Source of the DNA: Acidobacteriota bacterium
Lineage (GTDB): Bacteria; Acidobacteriota; Terriglobia; 20CM-2-55-15
DNA: 44,977 bases
Direction of reading: 5' to 3'
NCBI GenBank assembly: GCA_022821265.1
Contig: JAJEDW010000333.1
Location: 1-44,977, forward strand
The notes beneath the pieces were generated by a model. The model saw nothing but the letters and a program-made list of their open reading frames with translations, was not told the DNA's origin and made no database searches. Positions 7,044-14,738 of the stretch are shown one piece after another. The translations under genes were made by a program, and so were the position numbers. Position 1 is the stretch's first letter. Each line of letters starts with the position of its first letter.

Positions 7044-8129
7044 ATGCACCCAGTCACGAACGAACATGCCGAGGGCGGCGACGTCACGCCGCCCGATACG
7101 CCCTACAAGCGCATCCACCGGTCGGCGCGGCCGGAAGGGACGCGCGTTCGCGTCGGCGGCGTCGAGATCGGGGGCGCCGGTTTCGTCATGGCGGCCGGGC
7201 CGTGCGCCGTCGAGAGCCGGCACCAACTGGAGGCGACGGCTCGGGCCGTGGCCGCCGCCGGCGCCTCCATCCTGCGCGGCGGGGCGTTCAAGCCGCGTAC
7301 GTCGCCCTACGCGTTCCGGGGCCTGGGGCGAGAGGGGCTGGAGATGCTGCGCGACGTGGGCCGGGAACTGGGAATGCCCGTGGTGACCGAGGTGCTCGAT
7401 CCCGGCGACTCGAACCTGGTCGCCGATCACGCGGACATCCTCCAGATCGGCGCCCGGAACATGCAGAACTATGCGCTGCTGGAGGCCGCCGGCCGGACGC
7501 TGAAGCCCGTGCTTCTCAAGCGGGGCCTGTCGGCGACCATCGAGGAGCTGCTGCTGGCGGCCGAGTACGTCGCGCTCCAGGGGAACACGGACATCATCCT
7601 GTGCGAACGCGGCATCCGCACCTTCGAGACCGCGACGCGCAACACGCTCGACCTGGGCGCGGCCGTCCTGTTGGGCGAGCGGACCCACCTGCCCGTCGTC
7701 GTCGATCCGAGCCACGCGTCGGGCCGGTCCTCGATGGTGGCGCCCCTGTCGATGGCCGCGGCCGCGGCCGGCGTGGCGGGCCTGATCGTCGAGGTCCATC
7801 CCGACCCGAGTCACGCCATGTGCGACGGCGCGCAGTCGGTGCCCGTCTCCGCGTTCCCGGCACTGATGGACGGTGTGGCGACGGTGCTCTCCGCGCGGGG
7901 ACGCGCATTCTCGTCGCCGGCCGCGTCGCTGGACCCGGCGACCCGTCTGCGGTTGGAGACGGAACGCCTGGAGGGCCTCGACCGGATGCTCGGGCGGCTT
8001 GCGGGGGAGCGCCGGGCGGCGGGGTTGCGAATCGACGCGTTACAGTCGAAAATTGGGCGGCCCCGCCGGAGCGTGCCCGAGGCGGAGGCCCGGGAAAAGA
8101 GGACCATGGAGACTCATGCAGCCGTCTGA
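7044..8129 (+). CDS. aroF: 3-deoxy-7-phosphoheptulonate synthase (type I-beta), with C-terminal chorismate-mutase-like remnant
   Basis: This enzyme condenses phosphoenolpyruvate and erythrose-4-phosphate, the entry step to the shikimate pathway. The core (about residues 35-275) shows MAAGPCAVESRHQLEATA, LRGGAFKPRTSPYAFRGLG, LLKRGLSATIEE, CERGIRTFE and VVDPSHASGRSS, typical of the KDO8P-synthase-like I-beta class; the ferredoxin-like N-terminal regulatory domain is absent. Residues ~300-355 are helical and charged (LEGLDRMLGRLAGERRAAGL, then EAEAREKR) and resemble the first helix of an AroQ chorismate mutase but are too short to be complete. Start ATG 7044 follows AGGGAGG. The last 14 bases overlap pheA. 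Expression is probably controlled by the upstream attenuator. Confidence 0.93.
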   Translation: MHPVTNEHAEGGDVTPPDTPYKRIHRSARPEGTRVRVGGVEIGGAGFVMAAGPCAVESRHQLEATARAVAAAGASILRGGAFKPRTSPYAFRGLGREGLEMLRDVGRELGMPVVTEVLDPGDSNLVADHADILQIGARNMQNYALLEAAGRTLKPVLLKRGLSATIEELLLAAEYVALQGNTDIILCERGIRTFETATRNTLDLGAAVLLGERTHLPVVVDPSHASGRSSMVAPLSMAAAAAGVAGLIVEVHPDPSHAMCDGAQSVPVSAFPALMDGVATVLSARGRAFSSPAASLDPATRLRLETERLEGLDRMLGRLAGERRAAGLRIDALQSKIGRPRRSVPEAEAREKRTMETHAAV

Positions 8130-9015
8130 GGCCGGAGACAACGCCCCCTACGGACTGACCTACCAGGGCCAGCCCGGGGCGTTCAGTGAGGACGCGGCCC
8201 TCGACTTCGTCGCGGCGGGCGCGCCGCTTCTGCCGTCCAGGACGCTGGAAGACGCTTTCGACGCGGTGGAGCGGGGCCGGGCCCGCTATGCCCTGATACC
8301 GGTCGAGAACACGCTGGCCGGGCCCATCGACGAGACGTTCGACCTGATGTCGATTCGGGGCCTGGCGATTGTCGACGAAACCGTCCAGCCGATCTTTCAC
8401 TGCCTGATCGCCCCGAGAGGCACGGCGCTCGGCCAGGTCCGGAAGGTCCATTCCCATCCGATCGCCCTGGCCCAGTGCGCCGGGTTTCTCCGGCGGCGCG
8501 CCGAGTGGGAAGCCGTGCGCGCGTTCGACACCGCGGGCGCCGTGGAGATGGTGATCCGGGAACCCACGCCCGGGAGCGCGGCCATCGCCAGCGCCCGGGC
8601 CGCCGCCGTCTACGACGGGGAGATCCTGTTGGAGGGCATACAGGACCACCCGGAGAACTACACGCGTTTCCTGCTGTTCGGACGCGAGGGCGCGGCGTCG
8701 CCGCGGGCCGGGGCGCCGGGAGTGGTCAAGACGAGCGTCTGCCTCCGGGTGGCGCACGCCGACCGCCGGACCTTCGGCGTGCTGCGTCCGTTCGTCGACC
8801 ACCACGTCCCGCTGACCCACGTCCTGTCGCGGCCGGTGGAGGGCTCGGACTCGGAATCGATGTACCACGTGGACTTCATCGGGACCGTCGAGGACGCGCG
8901 CGTCTCCGCGGCGCTGACCGAGTTGAGGCGCGGAACGGCGTCGGTCAAGGTTCTCGGCACGTATCCGCTGCGGGTCGCCACCATCCGCGAGGTCGTCCGG
9001 AGCGGGATGCCGTAA
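8116..9015 (+). CDS. pheA: Prephenate dehydratase (phenylalanine biosynthesis)
   Basis: This enzyme converts prephenate to phenylpyruvate. The 299-residue product has a catalytic PDT domain (residues ~10-190) beginning LTYQGQPGAFSEDAA, with PVENTLAGPIDETFDLM, the VHSHPIALAQC segment and the hallmark NYTRFLLFG. It then has a C-terminal ACT domain (about 205-295), with THVLSRPVEG replacing the canonical ESRP Phe-binding motif region. No chorismate mutase domain is fused. Start ATG 8116 lies inside the end of the DAHP synthase gene with GGAGA upstream, indicating translational coupling. Together with DAHP synthase it forms an aromatic operon. Confidence 0.94.
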   Translation: MQPSEAGDNAPYGLTYQGQPGAFSEDAALDFVAAGAPLLPSRTLEDAFDAVERGRARYALIPVENTLAGPIDETFDLMSIRGLAIVDETVQPIFHCLIAPRGTALGQVRKVHSHPIALAQCAGFLRRRAEWEAVRAFDTAGAVEMVIREPTPGSAAIASARAAAVYDGEILLEGIQDHPENYTRFLLFGREGAASPRAGAPGVVKTSVCLRVAHADRRTFGVLRPFVDHHVPLTHVLSRPVEGSDSESMYHVDFIGTVEDARVSAALTELRRGTASVKVLGTYPLRVATIREVVRSGMP

Positions 9016-9048
9016 CGGTTCCGAATCGATCCCCCGGGAGAATCATCA

Positions 9049-9630
9049 ATGGCGCTGACACCTTCGACGATGCTGGAACTGGGCACGCGGATGCCCGAGT
9101 TCGACCTGCCCGCGGCCGGCGGCGGCCGCGTGTCCTCCGCGGACTTGGGCGGCGCCCCCGCCGTCCTGGTCATGTTCCTCAGCAACCATTGCCCCTACGT
9201 CCAGCACATCCGGGGCGGGCTGGCCGCCCTGGGGCGGGACTACCGGGACCGCGGGCTGAAGATCGTCGCGGTCTGCTCCAACGACGTCGAGTCCTACCCG
9301 GACGACAGCCCCGAGATGATGCGGCGCGAAGCGGACGAGCACGGATACGTCTTCCCGTACCTGCACGACGCCGACCAGTCCGTGGCCAAGGCGTTCGAAG
9401 CGGCCTGCACGCCGGACCTGTTCCTGTTCGACGCGTCGCGCCGCCTGGTCTACCGCGGCCAGTTCGACGGCGCGCGCCCCCGCAACGACGTTCCCGTGAC
9501 CGGGTCGGACATCCGGGCGGCGGCGGATGCGGTCCTGGCGGGCCGCGCGGTTCCCGCGAATCAGATCCCGAGCGCGGGCTGCAACATCAAGTGGAAACCG
9601 GGAAACGAACCGAACTACGCGAGCTCATAG
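9049..9630 (+). CDS. Thioredoxin-like (AhpC/TSA-related) protein
   Basis: This 193-residue thioredoxin-fold protein belongs to the redoxin/AhpC-TSA group. The active-site region is SNHCPYVQHIRGG (Cys near residue 46), where classical thioredoxins have CxxC; here the second Cys is missing (CPYV). A later Cys sits in AACTPDLFLFDA, and the highly conserved C-terminal GCNIKWKPGNEPNY identifies a widespread bacterial subfamily of unassigned substrate. There is no signal peptide, so it is likely cytoplasmic. It starts 33 bases after pheA with a GGGAGAA ribosome site and may be read through from the aromatic operon. Peroxidase or reductase function is not decidable from sequence. Confidence 0.85.
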   Translation: MALTPSTMLELGTRMPEFDLPAAGGGRVSSADLGGAPAVLVMFLSNHCPYVQHIRGGLAALGRDYRDRGLKIVAVCSNDVESYPDDSPEMMRREADEHGYVFPYLHDADQSVAKAFEAACTPDLFLFDASRRLVYRGQFDGARPRNDVPVTGSDIRAAADAVLAGRAVPANQIPSAGCNIKWKPGNEPNYASS

Positions 9631-9651
9631 CCCCGTCGCCCCGTCAGCGGA

Positions 9652-9888
9652 TCACCATCGATCGTCACCGTAGTCCGCCGCCATGCGTTCTCGCTGGTAT
9701 CGGCGCCATGCCCCCTCGTCTTCGGTGACGTCCCAGCCGTGGCGGTCCAGATACGCCGCCGTCTGCCGGCGAACGCGTTCGGCCTCCAGAACGTGGGCCA
9801 GGAACTCCGAGCGCGACGCGCCCATCGCGCGGGCGGCCTGGTCGGCGAACGCAACCAGGTCGTCCCGGAGCGAAACCGTGATCTTCAT
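9652..9888 (-). CDS. Ribbon-helix-helix (CopG/ParD-like) DNA-binding protein, orphan antitoxin candidate
   Basis: This 78-residue protein has an N-terminal ribbon-helix-helix: beta strand MKITVSLRDDLVAFADQ, then helices with ASRSEFLAHVLEAERVR. The basic, Trp-rich C-terminal tail ends GDDRW. This resembles antitoxin-type RHH repressors, but no toxin gene lies next to it on the minus strand: the thioredoxin-like gene is convergent and its stop is 21 bases away. The start is set at the ATG (complement of 9886-9888), where the fold begins; longer in-frame extension upstream is not conserved-looking. It may regulate itself or the divergent SDR gene. Confidence 0.7.
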   Translation of the reverse strand: MKITVSLRDDLVAFADQAARAMGASRSEFLAHVLEAERVRRQTAAYLDRHGWDVTEDEGAWRRYQRERMAADYGDDRW

Positions 9889-9952
9889 GGGTTCGAAGTT
9901 ACCACGTCCGGTTCCGGGGTGTGCCTCGTGGTTCTTCCTCCTGTTGTGCTGT

Positions 9953-9993
9953 TTCCGGAGACCGGAACCGGCCCCTTGAGCGTGATGTATAAT
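9953..9993 (+). promoter_or_regulatory. Candidate activator-dependent promoter for the SDR gene
   Basis: A perfect -10 hexamer TATAAT (9988-9993) has no recognisable -35. In the -35 position lies a perfect inverted repeat TTCCGG-AGA-CCGGAA (9953-9967), centred about 40 bases before the expected start (~10000). That spacing is typical of class II activator sites. The leader to the SDR ATG would be about 95 bases. Confidence 0.4.
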
Positions 9994-10094
9994 CGCGCCC
10001 TCGCACGGCGCTGAAGCGAGATGCATCGACCTGCCGTCGATCGCTTTTCGGCAGTGGATTCCATGGTAGGGGCCAGCGGGGAAGGACGTATCCT

Positions 10095-10901
10095 ATGGAA
10101 CTGGGACTCGAAGGACGCACGGCGGTCATCACTGGGGGAAGCAAGGGCATCGGCAAGGCCATCGCCTTGGGGCTGGCGGCCGAGGGCTGTCACCTGGTCC
10201 TGCTCGCGCGCGGACAGGAGCTGCTCGACGCGACGGCCGAGGAGATCCGTGGCCGGTTCGACGTCGGCGTCCTGACGGTTTCGGCCGATATACGCGAGGC
10301 CGATTCGGTGAAGGCGGCCGCGGCGCGGGCCGTCGAGCGGTTCCCGACGGTCCACGTCCTGGTCAACAACGCCGGCGGCCCGATCAAGCGCATGGACCGG
10401 CAGATCGAATGGTCCGACACGGACTGGGTCGACGACATCAACCTCAAGATGATCGGCATGCTGCGCGTCACGCAGGCGTTCCTGCCCCACATGGCCCGCG
10501 ACGGGAGCGGGCGGATCATCAACATCAGCGGGATCGCCGGCACCAGCGTCCTGGGACCCGCCCTGACGCACGGCTTCAACAACTCCGCGATGATCCACGT
10601 CACCGGCTACATGGCCGCGGACATGGCAAAGGAGAACATCACGGTGAACGCCGTCGTACCCGGCCTGATCGGGACGGAGTGGCGGCAGGCCTGGGCCGAG
10701 AACATGGGCAAGCAACTGAACAAGACCACCGAGGAGTTCCTCGACGAGTATTGCAAGCGGATCGGCATCATCTCGGGCCGGTGGGGCAGCCCCGAGGAGG
10801 TCATGGACACGGTCGTGTTCCTGGCCTCGGACCGCGCGCGGTACATCAACGGCGCCCAGATCGCCGTCGACGGCGGCTACGGGGTCAACGCGCGGGCGTG
10901 A
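10095..10901 (+). CDS. SDR-fold protein lacking the canonical Ser-Tyr-Lys catalytic residues
   Basis: This 268-residue protein has a classical short-chain dehydrogenase/reductase Rossmann fold: cofactor loop TGGSKGIG (13-20), NNAG (about 91-94), and the C-terminal QIAVDGGYGV. The catalytic region is abnormal. The Ser-containing motif reads NISGIAG, placing Gly where the catalytic Ser is normally found, and the YxxxK helix reads HGFNNSAMIHVT, placing His for Tyr (about residue 159) and Asn for Lys when aligned through IHVT. NAD(P) binding looks intact. It could be a non-catalytic SDR, or a subfamily with different chemistry. Start ATG 10095 follows GGAAGGA. No coupled neighbour gene. Confidence 0.85.
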   Translation: MELGLEGRTAVITGGSKGIGKAIALGLAAEGCHLVLLARGQELLDATAEEIRGRFDVGVLTVSADIREADSVKAAAARAVERFPTVHVLVNNAGGPIKRMDRQIEWSDTDWVDDINLKMIGMLRVTQAFLPHMARDGSGRIINISGIAGTSVLGPALTHGFNNSAMIHVTGYMAADMAKENITVNAVVPGLIGTEWRQAWAENMGKQLNKTTEEFLDEYCKRIGIISGRWGSPEEVMDTVVFLASDRARYINGAQIAVDGGYGVNARA

Positions 10902-10907
10902 TCCGCG

Positions 10908-10969
10908 CGGAGCCCTCGTAGTCGCTGGGTTCTGGAGTCGCGGCGGTTCTTGTGGATTTCAGGGCTCCG
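10908..10969. terminator. Inverted repeat between convergent SDR and VapC genes
   Basis: CGGAGCCCT (10908-10916) and AGGGCTCCG (10961-10969) are perfect 9-base inverted arms separated by 44 bases, with a G-U and another G-C pair extending the base. The right arm contains the VapC stop region. A bidirectional transcription end is possible, but there is no T-tract and the loop is long. Confidence 0.3.
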
Positions 10970-11345
10970 TGACCCGGACGGGGGCATCCCTGGCGGAGTC
11001 GATGAAGCCGCGGTCGAATGTCAACACGGCTTCGCATCGTGCCGCGGCGCCGAGATGCAGCGCGTCGGCGAAATCCATTCCCCTCTCCGCTCGATCCAGG
11101 GCTTCGGCGATCAGCGTGGGACTCTCCGCCGAAACGCCCGGCAGACCGGCGAAGGCGCGCAACGCCTGAGCGACCTCGGCTGAGGAAAAGCCGTAGACGC
11201 TGCGCAGCACCCACTCCGCCTCGAGGAAGACCGTCGTGCTGACGAATACCTCTCCCGCGTCGACGACGGCCCTCGCCCGGGCGGCCTGCTCCGGGTGGTC
11301 GCCCGTCAGGTAGCGGACCAGGATATTGGTATCAACGGCCTTCAT
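10959..11345 (-). CDS. vapC: PIN-domain ribonuclease toxin (VapC)
   Basis: This 128-residue PIN-domain toxin is predicted to be an Mg2+-dependent endoribonuclease. Acidic residues are D5 (KAVDTNILVRYLTGD), the Glu of FLEAEWVL (about 43), D in MDFADALHLGAA (about 92-95) and D in LTFDRGF (about 112), all matching the VapC pattern. It overlaps the 3' end of the AbrB-type antitoxin gene by 14 bases, so it is translationally coupled and transcribed second. It appears complete with all catalytic residues. The subtype (DTNILVR, DADALHLG-like) differs from the PIN toxin at 6172, so the two modules are not recent duplicates. Confidence 0.92.
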   Translation of the reverse strand: MKAVDTNILVRYLTGDHPEQAARARAVVDAGEVFVSTTVFLEAEWVLRSVYGFSSAEVAQALRAFAGLPGVSAESPTLIAEALDRAERGMDFADALHLGAAARCEAVLTFDRGFIDSARDAPVRVTEP

Positions 11346-11607
11346 CGCGCCGTCTGGCTTCCGCTAGCACGCCCGCCTTCATCTCCTCCGGAGTTATCGG
11401 CGCTCCGTCGTAAGCGAGCCGCGCGAATACGTCCTCGGGCCGGGTTTCGGCGAACACCGGCGCGGGCTTCAGCACCACGCCCTCGGGTGTACTCTCCACG
11501 AGCAACCGCATTCCCGCTTCCCAACGAAGTGAGCGACGGATCGCCTTTGGCAGAATGATCTGGCCTTTGGTGGAGACGGTGGTGGTAAGCCGTTCGGGCG
11601 ATGGCAT
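11332..11607 (-). CDS. vapB: AbrB/MazE-type antitoxin (VapB-like)
   Basis: This 91-residue protein carries an N-terminal swapped-hairpin AbrB domain: TTTVSTKGQIILPKAIRRSL, then GMRLLVESTPEGVVLKP, the classic pattern of VapB antitoxins. The C-terminal half (AYDGAPITPEEMKAGVLAEA) is the likely toxin-wrapping helix. Start ATG is the complement of 11605-11607, with a good GGAGGA about seven bases upstream; longer in-frame starts lack this. It is transcribed first and overlaps vapC. Autoregulation is expected for the family, and candidate operator repeats lie upstream at 11655-11703. Confidence 0.9.
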   Translation of the reverse strand: MPSPERLTTTVSTKGQIILPKAIRRSLRWEAGMRLLVESTPEGVVLKPAPVFAETRPEDVFARLAYDGAPITPEEMKAGVLAEARRRDEGR

Positions 11608-11654
11608 CGTAGATCCTCCGCGCGATTCCGGGTAAGTCATAAGTAAGATAAGCT

Positions 11655-11703
11655 ACACGACGTGTCGGCTGCAACCCGTCCAACTGACAGACAACCCGTC
11701 CAA
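11655..11703 (-). promoter_or_regulatory. Candidate promoter/operator region of vapBC
   Basis: A perfect palindrome ACACG-A-CGTGT (11655-11665) is followed by two 12-base direct repeats CAACCCGTCCAA (11672-11683 and 11692-11703) spaced 20 bases apart, about two helical turns. On the minus strand a TTGCAG (-35-like) and TATCTT (-10-like) about 18 bases apart fall within the same stretch. Repeats flanking and overlapping a promoter are typical of toxin-antitoxin autoregulation. Confidence 0.45.
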
Positions 11704-11800
11704 ACGGCGGCGGTCTCCGTCTGACTTGGAGGTCTTTCTTCGCAAACGCCTTGTGCCGAACGGCACGGCTGTTTCCGGTCCCATCGGCCGGAAGTTCGAT

Positions 11801-13720
11801 CTACAACAGCGTCAGCGCCCGGCCCACTTCCTGTTCGCTGCCGATCAGGTGGACGCGGTCGTCCGCGCGCAGGACGAAGTCCGGGCCCGGGTTCGTCGTC
11901 AACACCCCGTCCCGGTCGACGGCCACGAGGGTCGCCCCCGTCTGCTCGCGGATGCGCAGGGCGCCTATCGATCGACCGTCGGCCACGTAGCGCACCACGC
12001 ACTCGAAAGTGCGGATTCCCTCGCCGCGCTCGATGCCGTGGACGTCCGACTCGAGGAATGGCGCGTAGTGCTGCTGCCGGATCTCGAGAACGGCGTGGTC
12101 GATCCGGGTCGGATGGACGCCGAGCCGGTCCATGATGCGGCGGATGATCGTGAGCGAAGTTTCGAACTCCTCGGTGATGACCATGTCGGCGCCCGCGGCG
12201 TACAGGGGCTCGATCTCCGATGCATAGCGGGTTCGGGCCATGACGTACGTCCGGGGGTTGAGGCGCCGTGCGGCGGCCACGCCCTGCCGCGTCGCGGCCG
12301 GTTCGGAGATGGCGAACACCACGATGCGGGCCCGGGCGACGCCCATGCGTTCCAGGACCGTGTCGCTTGCGGCATCGCCGTAGTGGATGGGAATGCCATC
12401 GGCCGAGGCGCGGCTGACGGTCTGGGGATTCATCTCGAGCACGACGTAAGGGATCTCCGAGGCCTGGAGCATGGCCGCGGCGTTCCGCCCATTCAGGCCG
12501 TATCCGATCACGACGACGTGGTCGGACAGCGTGACGCCGCCCCCGCCGCTGGGCGCGGGCGTCTCGTCGGCGCGTAACGGAATCCGTTCCGACGCCTTCT
12601 GGACGAGCGTCGACAGCACCATGGTCACGAGGATCGTGGACAGGAGCGTCTGCTCGATGGGGGCGGTCAGAAAGCCCTCGGTGGGCACCGCGTGCAGCAG
12701 GACGATGGAGAACTCGCCGACCTGCGACAGGAGTAGCCCGACGGCGAGGGCGATGCGCCACGGATATCCGAGGATTCGGACGACGCCCCCGGTGATGACG
12801 GCCTTCAGAACCATGACGCCCGCGGCGGCGCCCCCGATCAGGGCCGCGTTCTCCACGACGAAGCCGGCGTCGATCAACATGCCGACCGAAACGAAGAACA
12901 CGCTGTTGAACGTTTCCCGGAAGGGAAGGACGTCGGAAAGGACCTGGTGGCTGTATTCCGACTCCGAGATGACCAGGCCGGCGATGAAGGCGCCCAGCCC
13001 GGCGCTGATGCCGAAGCTGGAGCTGACCCAGGAGATCCCGATCAGCGTCACGATGACCGACAGGATGAAGACGTCCCGGCTGCGGGCGTGGACCGTCTTC
13101 TTGATCACCCACGGGACGGCGACGCGGGCGGACACCAGGATGGCCGCGACCGCGACGGCCGAGACCGCCAGCGTGCCGATCAGGCTGCCGGCGTCGACGA
13201 CGGCGGCGCCCGCCACCATCGGGAGGACGAGCATCATCGGCAGGAACGCGAGGTCCTGGAAGATCAGGATGGCCAGCGACACCTGTCCCTGCGGCGCCGT
13301 GGTCAGGCCCCGTTCATGGAGGAGTCGGAGGCCGATGACCGTGCTGCTCAGCGCGGCGAGCATGCCGATGAAGACGGCCATCGACGCCGGCGCGCCGAGG
13401 AGAGCGGCCGCGGCGCCCACGGCCGCTCCCGTGATCAGGACCTGGCTGGATCCGCCCGCCAGGACCATCCGGCCGCCGCGACGCAGCTTGTCGACGGAGA
13501 ACTCCACGCCGATGGAGAACAGCAGGAGCATGACCCCGATCTCCTCCATCTGCCGGACCTCTTCGGTCGATTCGATCAGCGCGAAGCCTCCCGGTCCGAT
13601 CACGGCGCCGGCGACGAGGAAGCCCGCGATCGTCGACAGCCGGAGCGCGCGGAAGAGGTAGGACGCCAGGACCGACGCGCCGAACAGTATGGTCAGATCC
13701 CGAAGGAAGTGGGGTTCCAT
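11801..13720 (-). CDS. CPA2-family monovalent cation:proton antiporter (KefB/YbaL-like) with RCK domains
   Basis: This 639-residue inner-membrane antiporter exchanges K+ or Na+ for H+. The N-terminal Na+/H+ exchanger domain (about residues 5-375) is multi-pass and includes AGAVIGPGGF, GVMLLLFSIGVEFS and ISAGLGAFIAGLVISES. A linker is followed by a TrkA-N (RCK) NAD-binding domain starting near 395 with VVVIGYGLNGRNAA, and a C-terminal TrkA-C domain (last ~80 residues; GIRTFECVVRY, GVLTTNPGPDFVLRADDRVHLIG). The full domain set is present. The 97 bases beyond its 3' end up to the vapBC repeats hold no gene I can see. It is divergent from the alcohol dehydrogenase gene across 64 bases. Confidence 0.93.
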   Translation of the reverse strand: MEPHFLRDLTILFGASVLASYLFRALRLSTIAGFLVAGAVIGPGGFALIESTEEVRQMEEIGVMLLLFSIGVEFSVDKLRRGGRMVLAGGSSQVLITGAAVGAAAALLGAPASMAVFIGMLAALSSTVIGLRLLHERGLTTAPQGQVSLAILIFQDLAFLPMMLVLPMVAGAAVVDAGSLIGTLAVSAVAVAAILVSARVAVPWVIKKTVHARSRDVFILSVIVTLIGISWVSSSFGISAGLGAFIAGLVISESEYSHQVLSDVLPFRETFNSVFFVSVGMLIDAGFVVENAALIGGAAAGVMVLKAVITGGVVRILGYPWRIALAVGLLLSQVGEFSIVLLHAVPTEGFLTAPIEQTLLSTILVTMVLSTLVQKASERIPLRADETPAPSGGGGVTLSDHVVVIGYGLNGRNAAAMLQASEIPYVVLEMNPQTVSRASADGIPIHYGDAASDTVLERMGVARARIVVFAISEPAATRQGVAAARRLNPRTYVMARTRYASEIEPLYAAGADMVITEEFETSLTIIRRIMDRLGVHPTRIDHAVLEIRQQHYAPFLESDVHGIERGEGIRTFECVVRYVADGRSIGALRIREQTGATLVAVDRDGVLTTNPGPDFVLRADDRVHLIGSEQEVGRALTLL

Positions 13721-13730
13721 GGCCAGTTCT

Positions 13731-13752
13731 CATTCTGACATGTTTTAGAATG
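13731..13752. promoter_or_regulatory. Inverted repeat in divergent antiporter/dehydrogenase promoter region
   Basis: CATTCT (13731-13736) and AGAATG (13747-13752) are perfect inverted arms around GACATGTTTT. Each arm also forms a -10-like hexamer for its own direction: TAGAAT (13746-13751) for the rightward gene and CAGAAT for the leftward gene. The site could serve as a back-to-back promoter pair with a shared operator. No convincing -35 is seen on either side. Confidence 0.35.
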
Positions 13753-13784
13753 GGCGGCGGCCCGCGTCGGCGGGGACCGCGCCC

Positions 13785-14738
13785 ATGAAAGGCCTCTGGC
13801 TGGAAGACCGCAACGTGACGTTGCGAACGGACCTGACCGTGCCGGATCCGGCCGCCGGCGAGGCGCGGCTCCGCGTCCGCTACGCGGGCATCTGCAGCAC
13901 GGACCACGGCCTGATCCGGGGCATGTACCCGTTCACCGGGATACCGGGACATGAGTTCGTGGGCACGGTCGAGGATGGCCCCGAGGAGTGGGCGGGCCGC
14001 CGCGTCGTCGGTGTGATCTCGGCGTCCTGCCTGGAGTGCGCCGCGTGCCGCGCGGGCCGGACGGGCCATTGCCCGCGCCGGACCGTGCTCGGAATCCAGG
14101 ACCGAAACGGGACCTTCGCCGAATTCGCGGCGCTGCCCGTCGTCAACCTGCACGCGGTGCCGGATTCGCTGGCTTCCGAGACCGCGGTTTTCGTCGAGCC
14201 TCTGGCGGCGGCCCTGGAGATCCTCGAGCAGGTACACGTCCGCCCGAGTGATTGCGTCCTGCTGGTCGGCCCCGGCAAGCTCGGCCAACTGGTGGCGCGG
14301 GTCCTGGCGCTGACCCCGTGCGCTCTGACCGTTGCGGCTCGAAGCGAGCACTCGGCGCGGCGGCTGCCGGACGGGATCGCGACCTGCCGGCCGGACGACG
14401 TGCCCCCGGGCGCGTTCGACGTCGTGGTCGAGTGCACGGGCGCCGCCGAGGGTTTCGCCGTGGCCCGACGCGCCGTGCGCCCGGCCGGGACGCTCGTTCT
14501 CAAGAGCACCCATGGTCACGACACGCCGTTCGACCTGACGATGGCGGTGGTGGACGAGATCACCGTCGTCGGCTCGCGGTGCGGTCCCTTCCAGCCGGCG
14601 ATCGACCTGCTGGCGTCCGGACGCGTCGACCCCTCGCCGCTCCTGGACGGGGCGTTTCCGATCGACGACGCGATGCGGGCGATCGACGTCAGCCGGGAGC
14701 CGGGCGTCCTGAAGGTGCTTCTGGATTTCGGTGACTGA
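13785..14738 (+). CDS. Zinc-dependent medium-chain alcohol dehydrogenase family protein
   Basis: This 317-residue MDR oxidoreductase uses NAD(P) and catalytic Zn. The catalytic zinc ligands are Cys in AGICSTDHGLI and the GHEF motif (GIPGHEFVGTV); the structural zinc lobe has four cysteines in CLECAACRAGRTGHC; the Rossmann glycine motif is GPGKLGQL (about residue 165). It is shorter than typical 340-residue members, mainly at the N-terminus and substrate-binding end, so the substrate (sugar alcohol, threonine or other) cannot be assigned. Start ATG 13785. Its 3' end overlaps the TauE/SafE gene by eight bases, which suggests an export function linked to its product. Confidence 0.88.
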   Translation: MKGLWLEDRNVTLRTDLTVPDPAAGEARLRVRYAGICSTDHGLIRGMYPFTGIPGHEFVGTVEDGPEEWAGRRVVGVISASCLECAACRAGRTGHCPRRTVLGIQDRNGTFAEFAALPVVNLHAVPDSLASETAVFVEPLAAALEILEQVHVRPSDCVLLVGPGKLGQLVARVLALTPCALTVAARSEHSARRLPDGIATCRPDDVPPGAFDVVVECTGAAEGFAVARRAVRPAGTLVLKSTHGHDTPFDLTMAVVDEITVVGSRCGPFQPAIDLLASGRVDPSPLLDGAFPIDDAMRAIDVSREPGVLKVLLDFGD

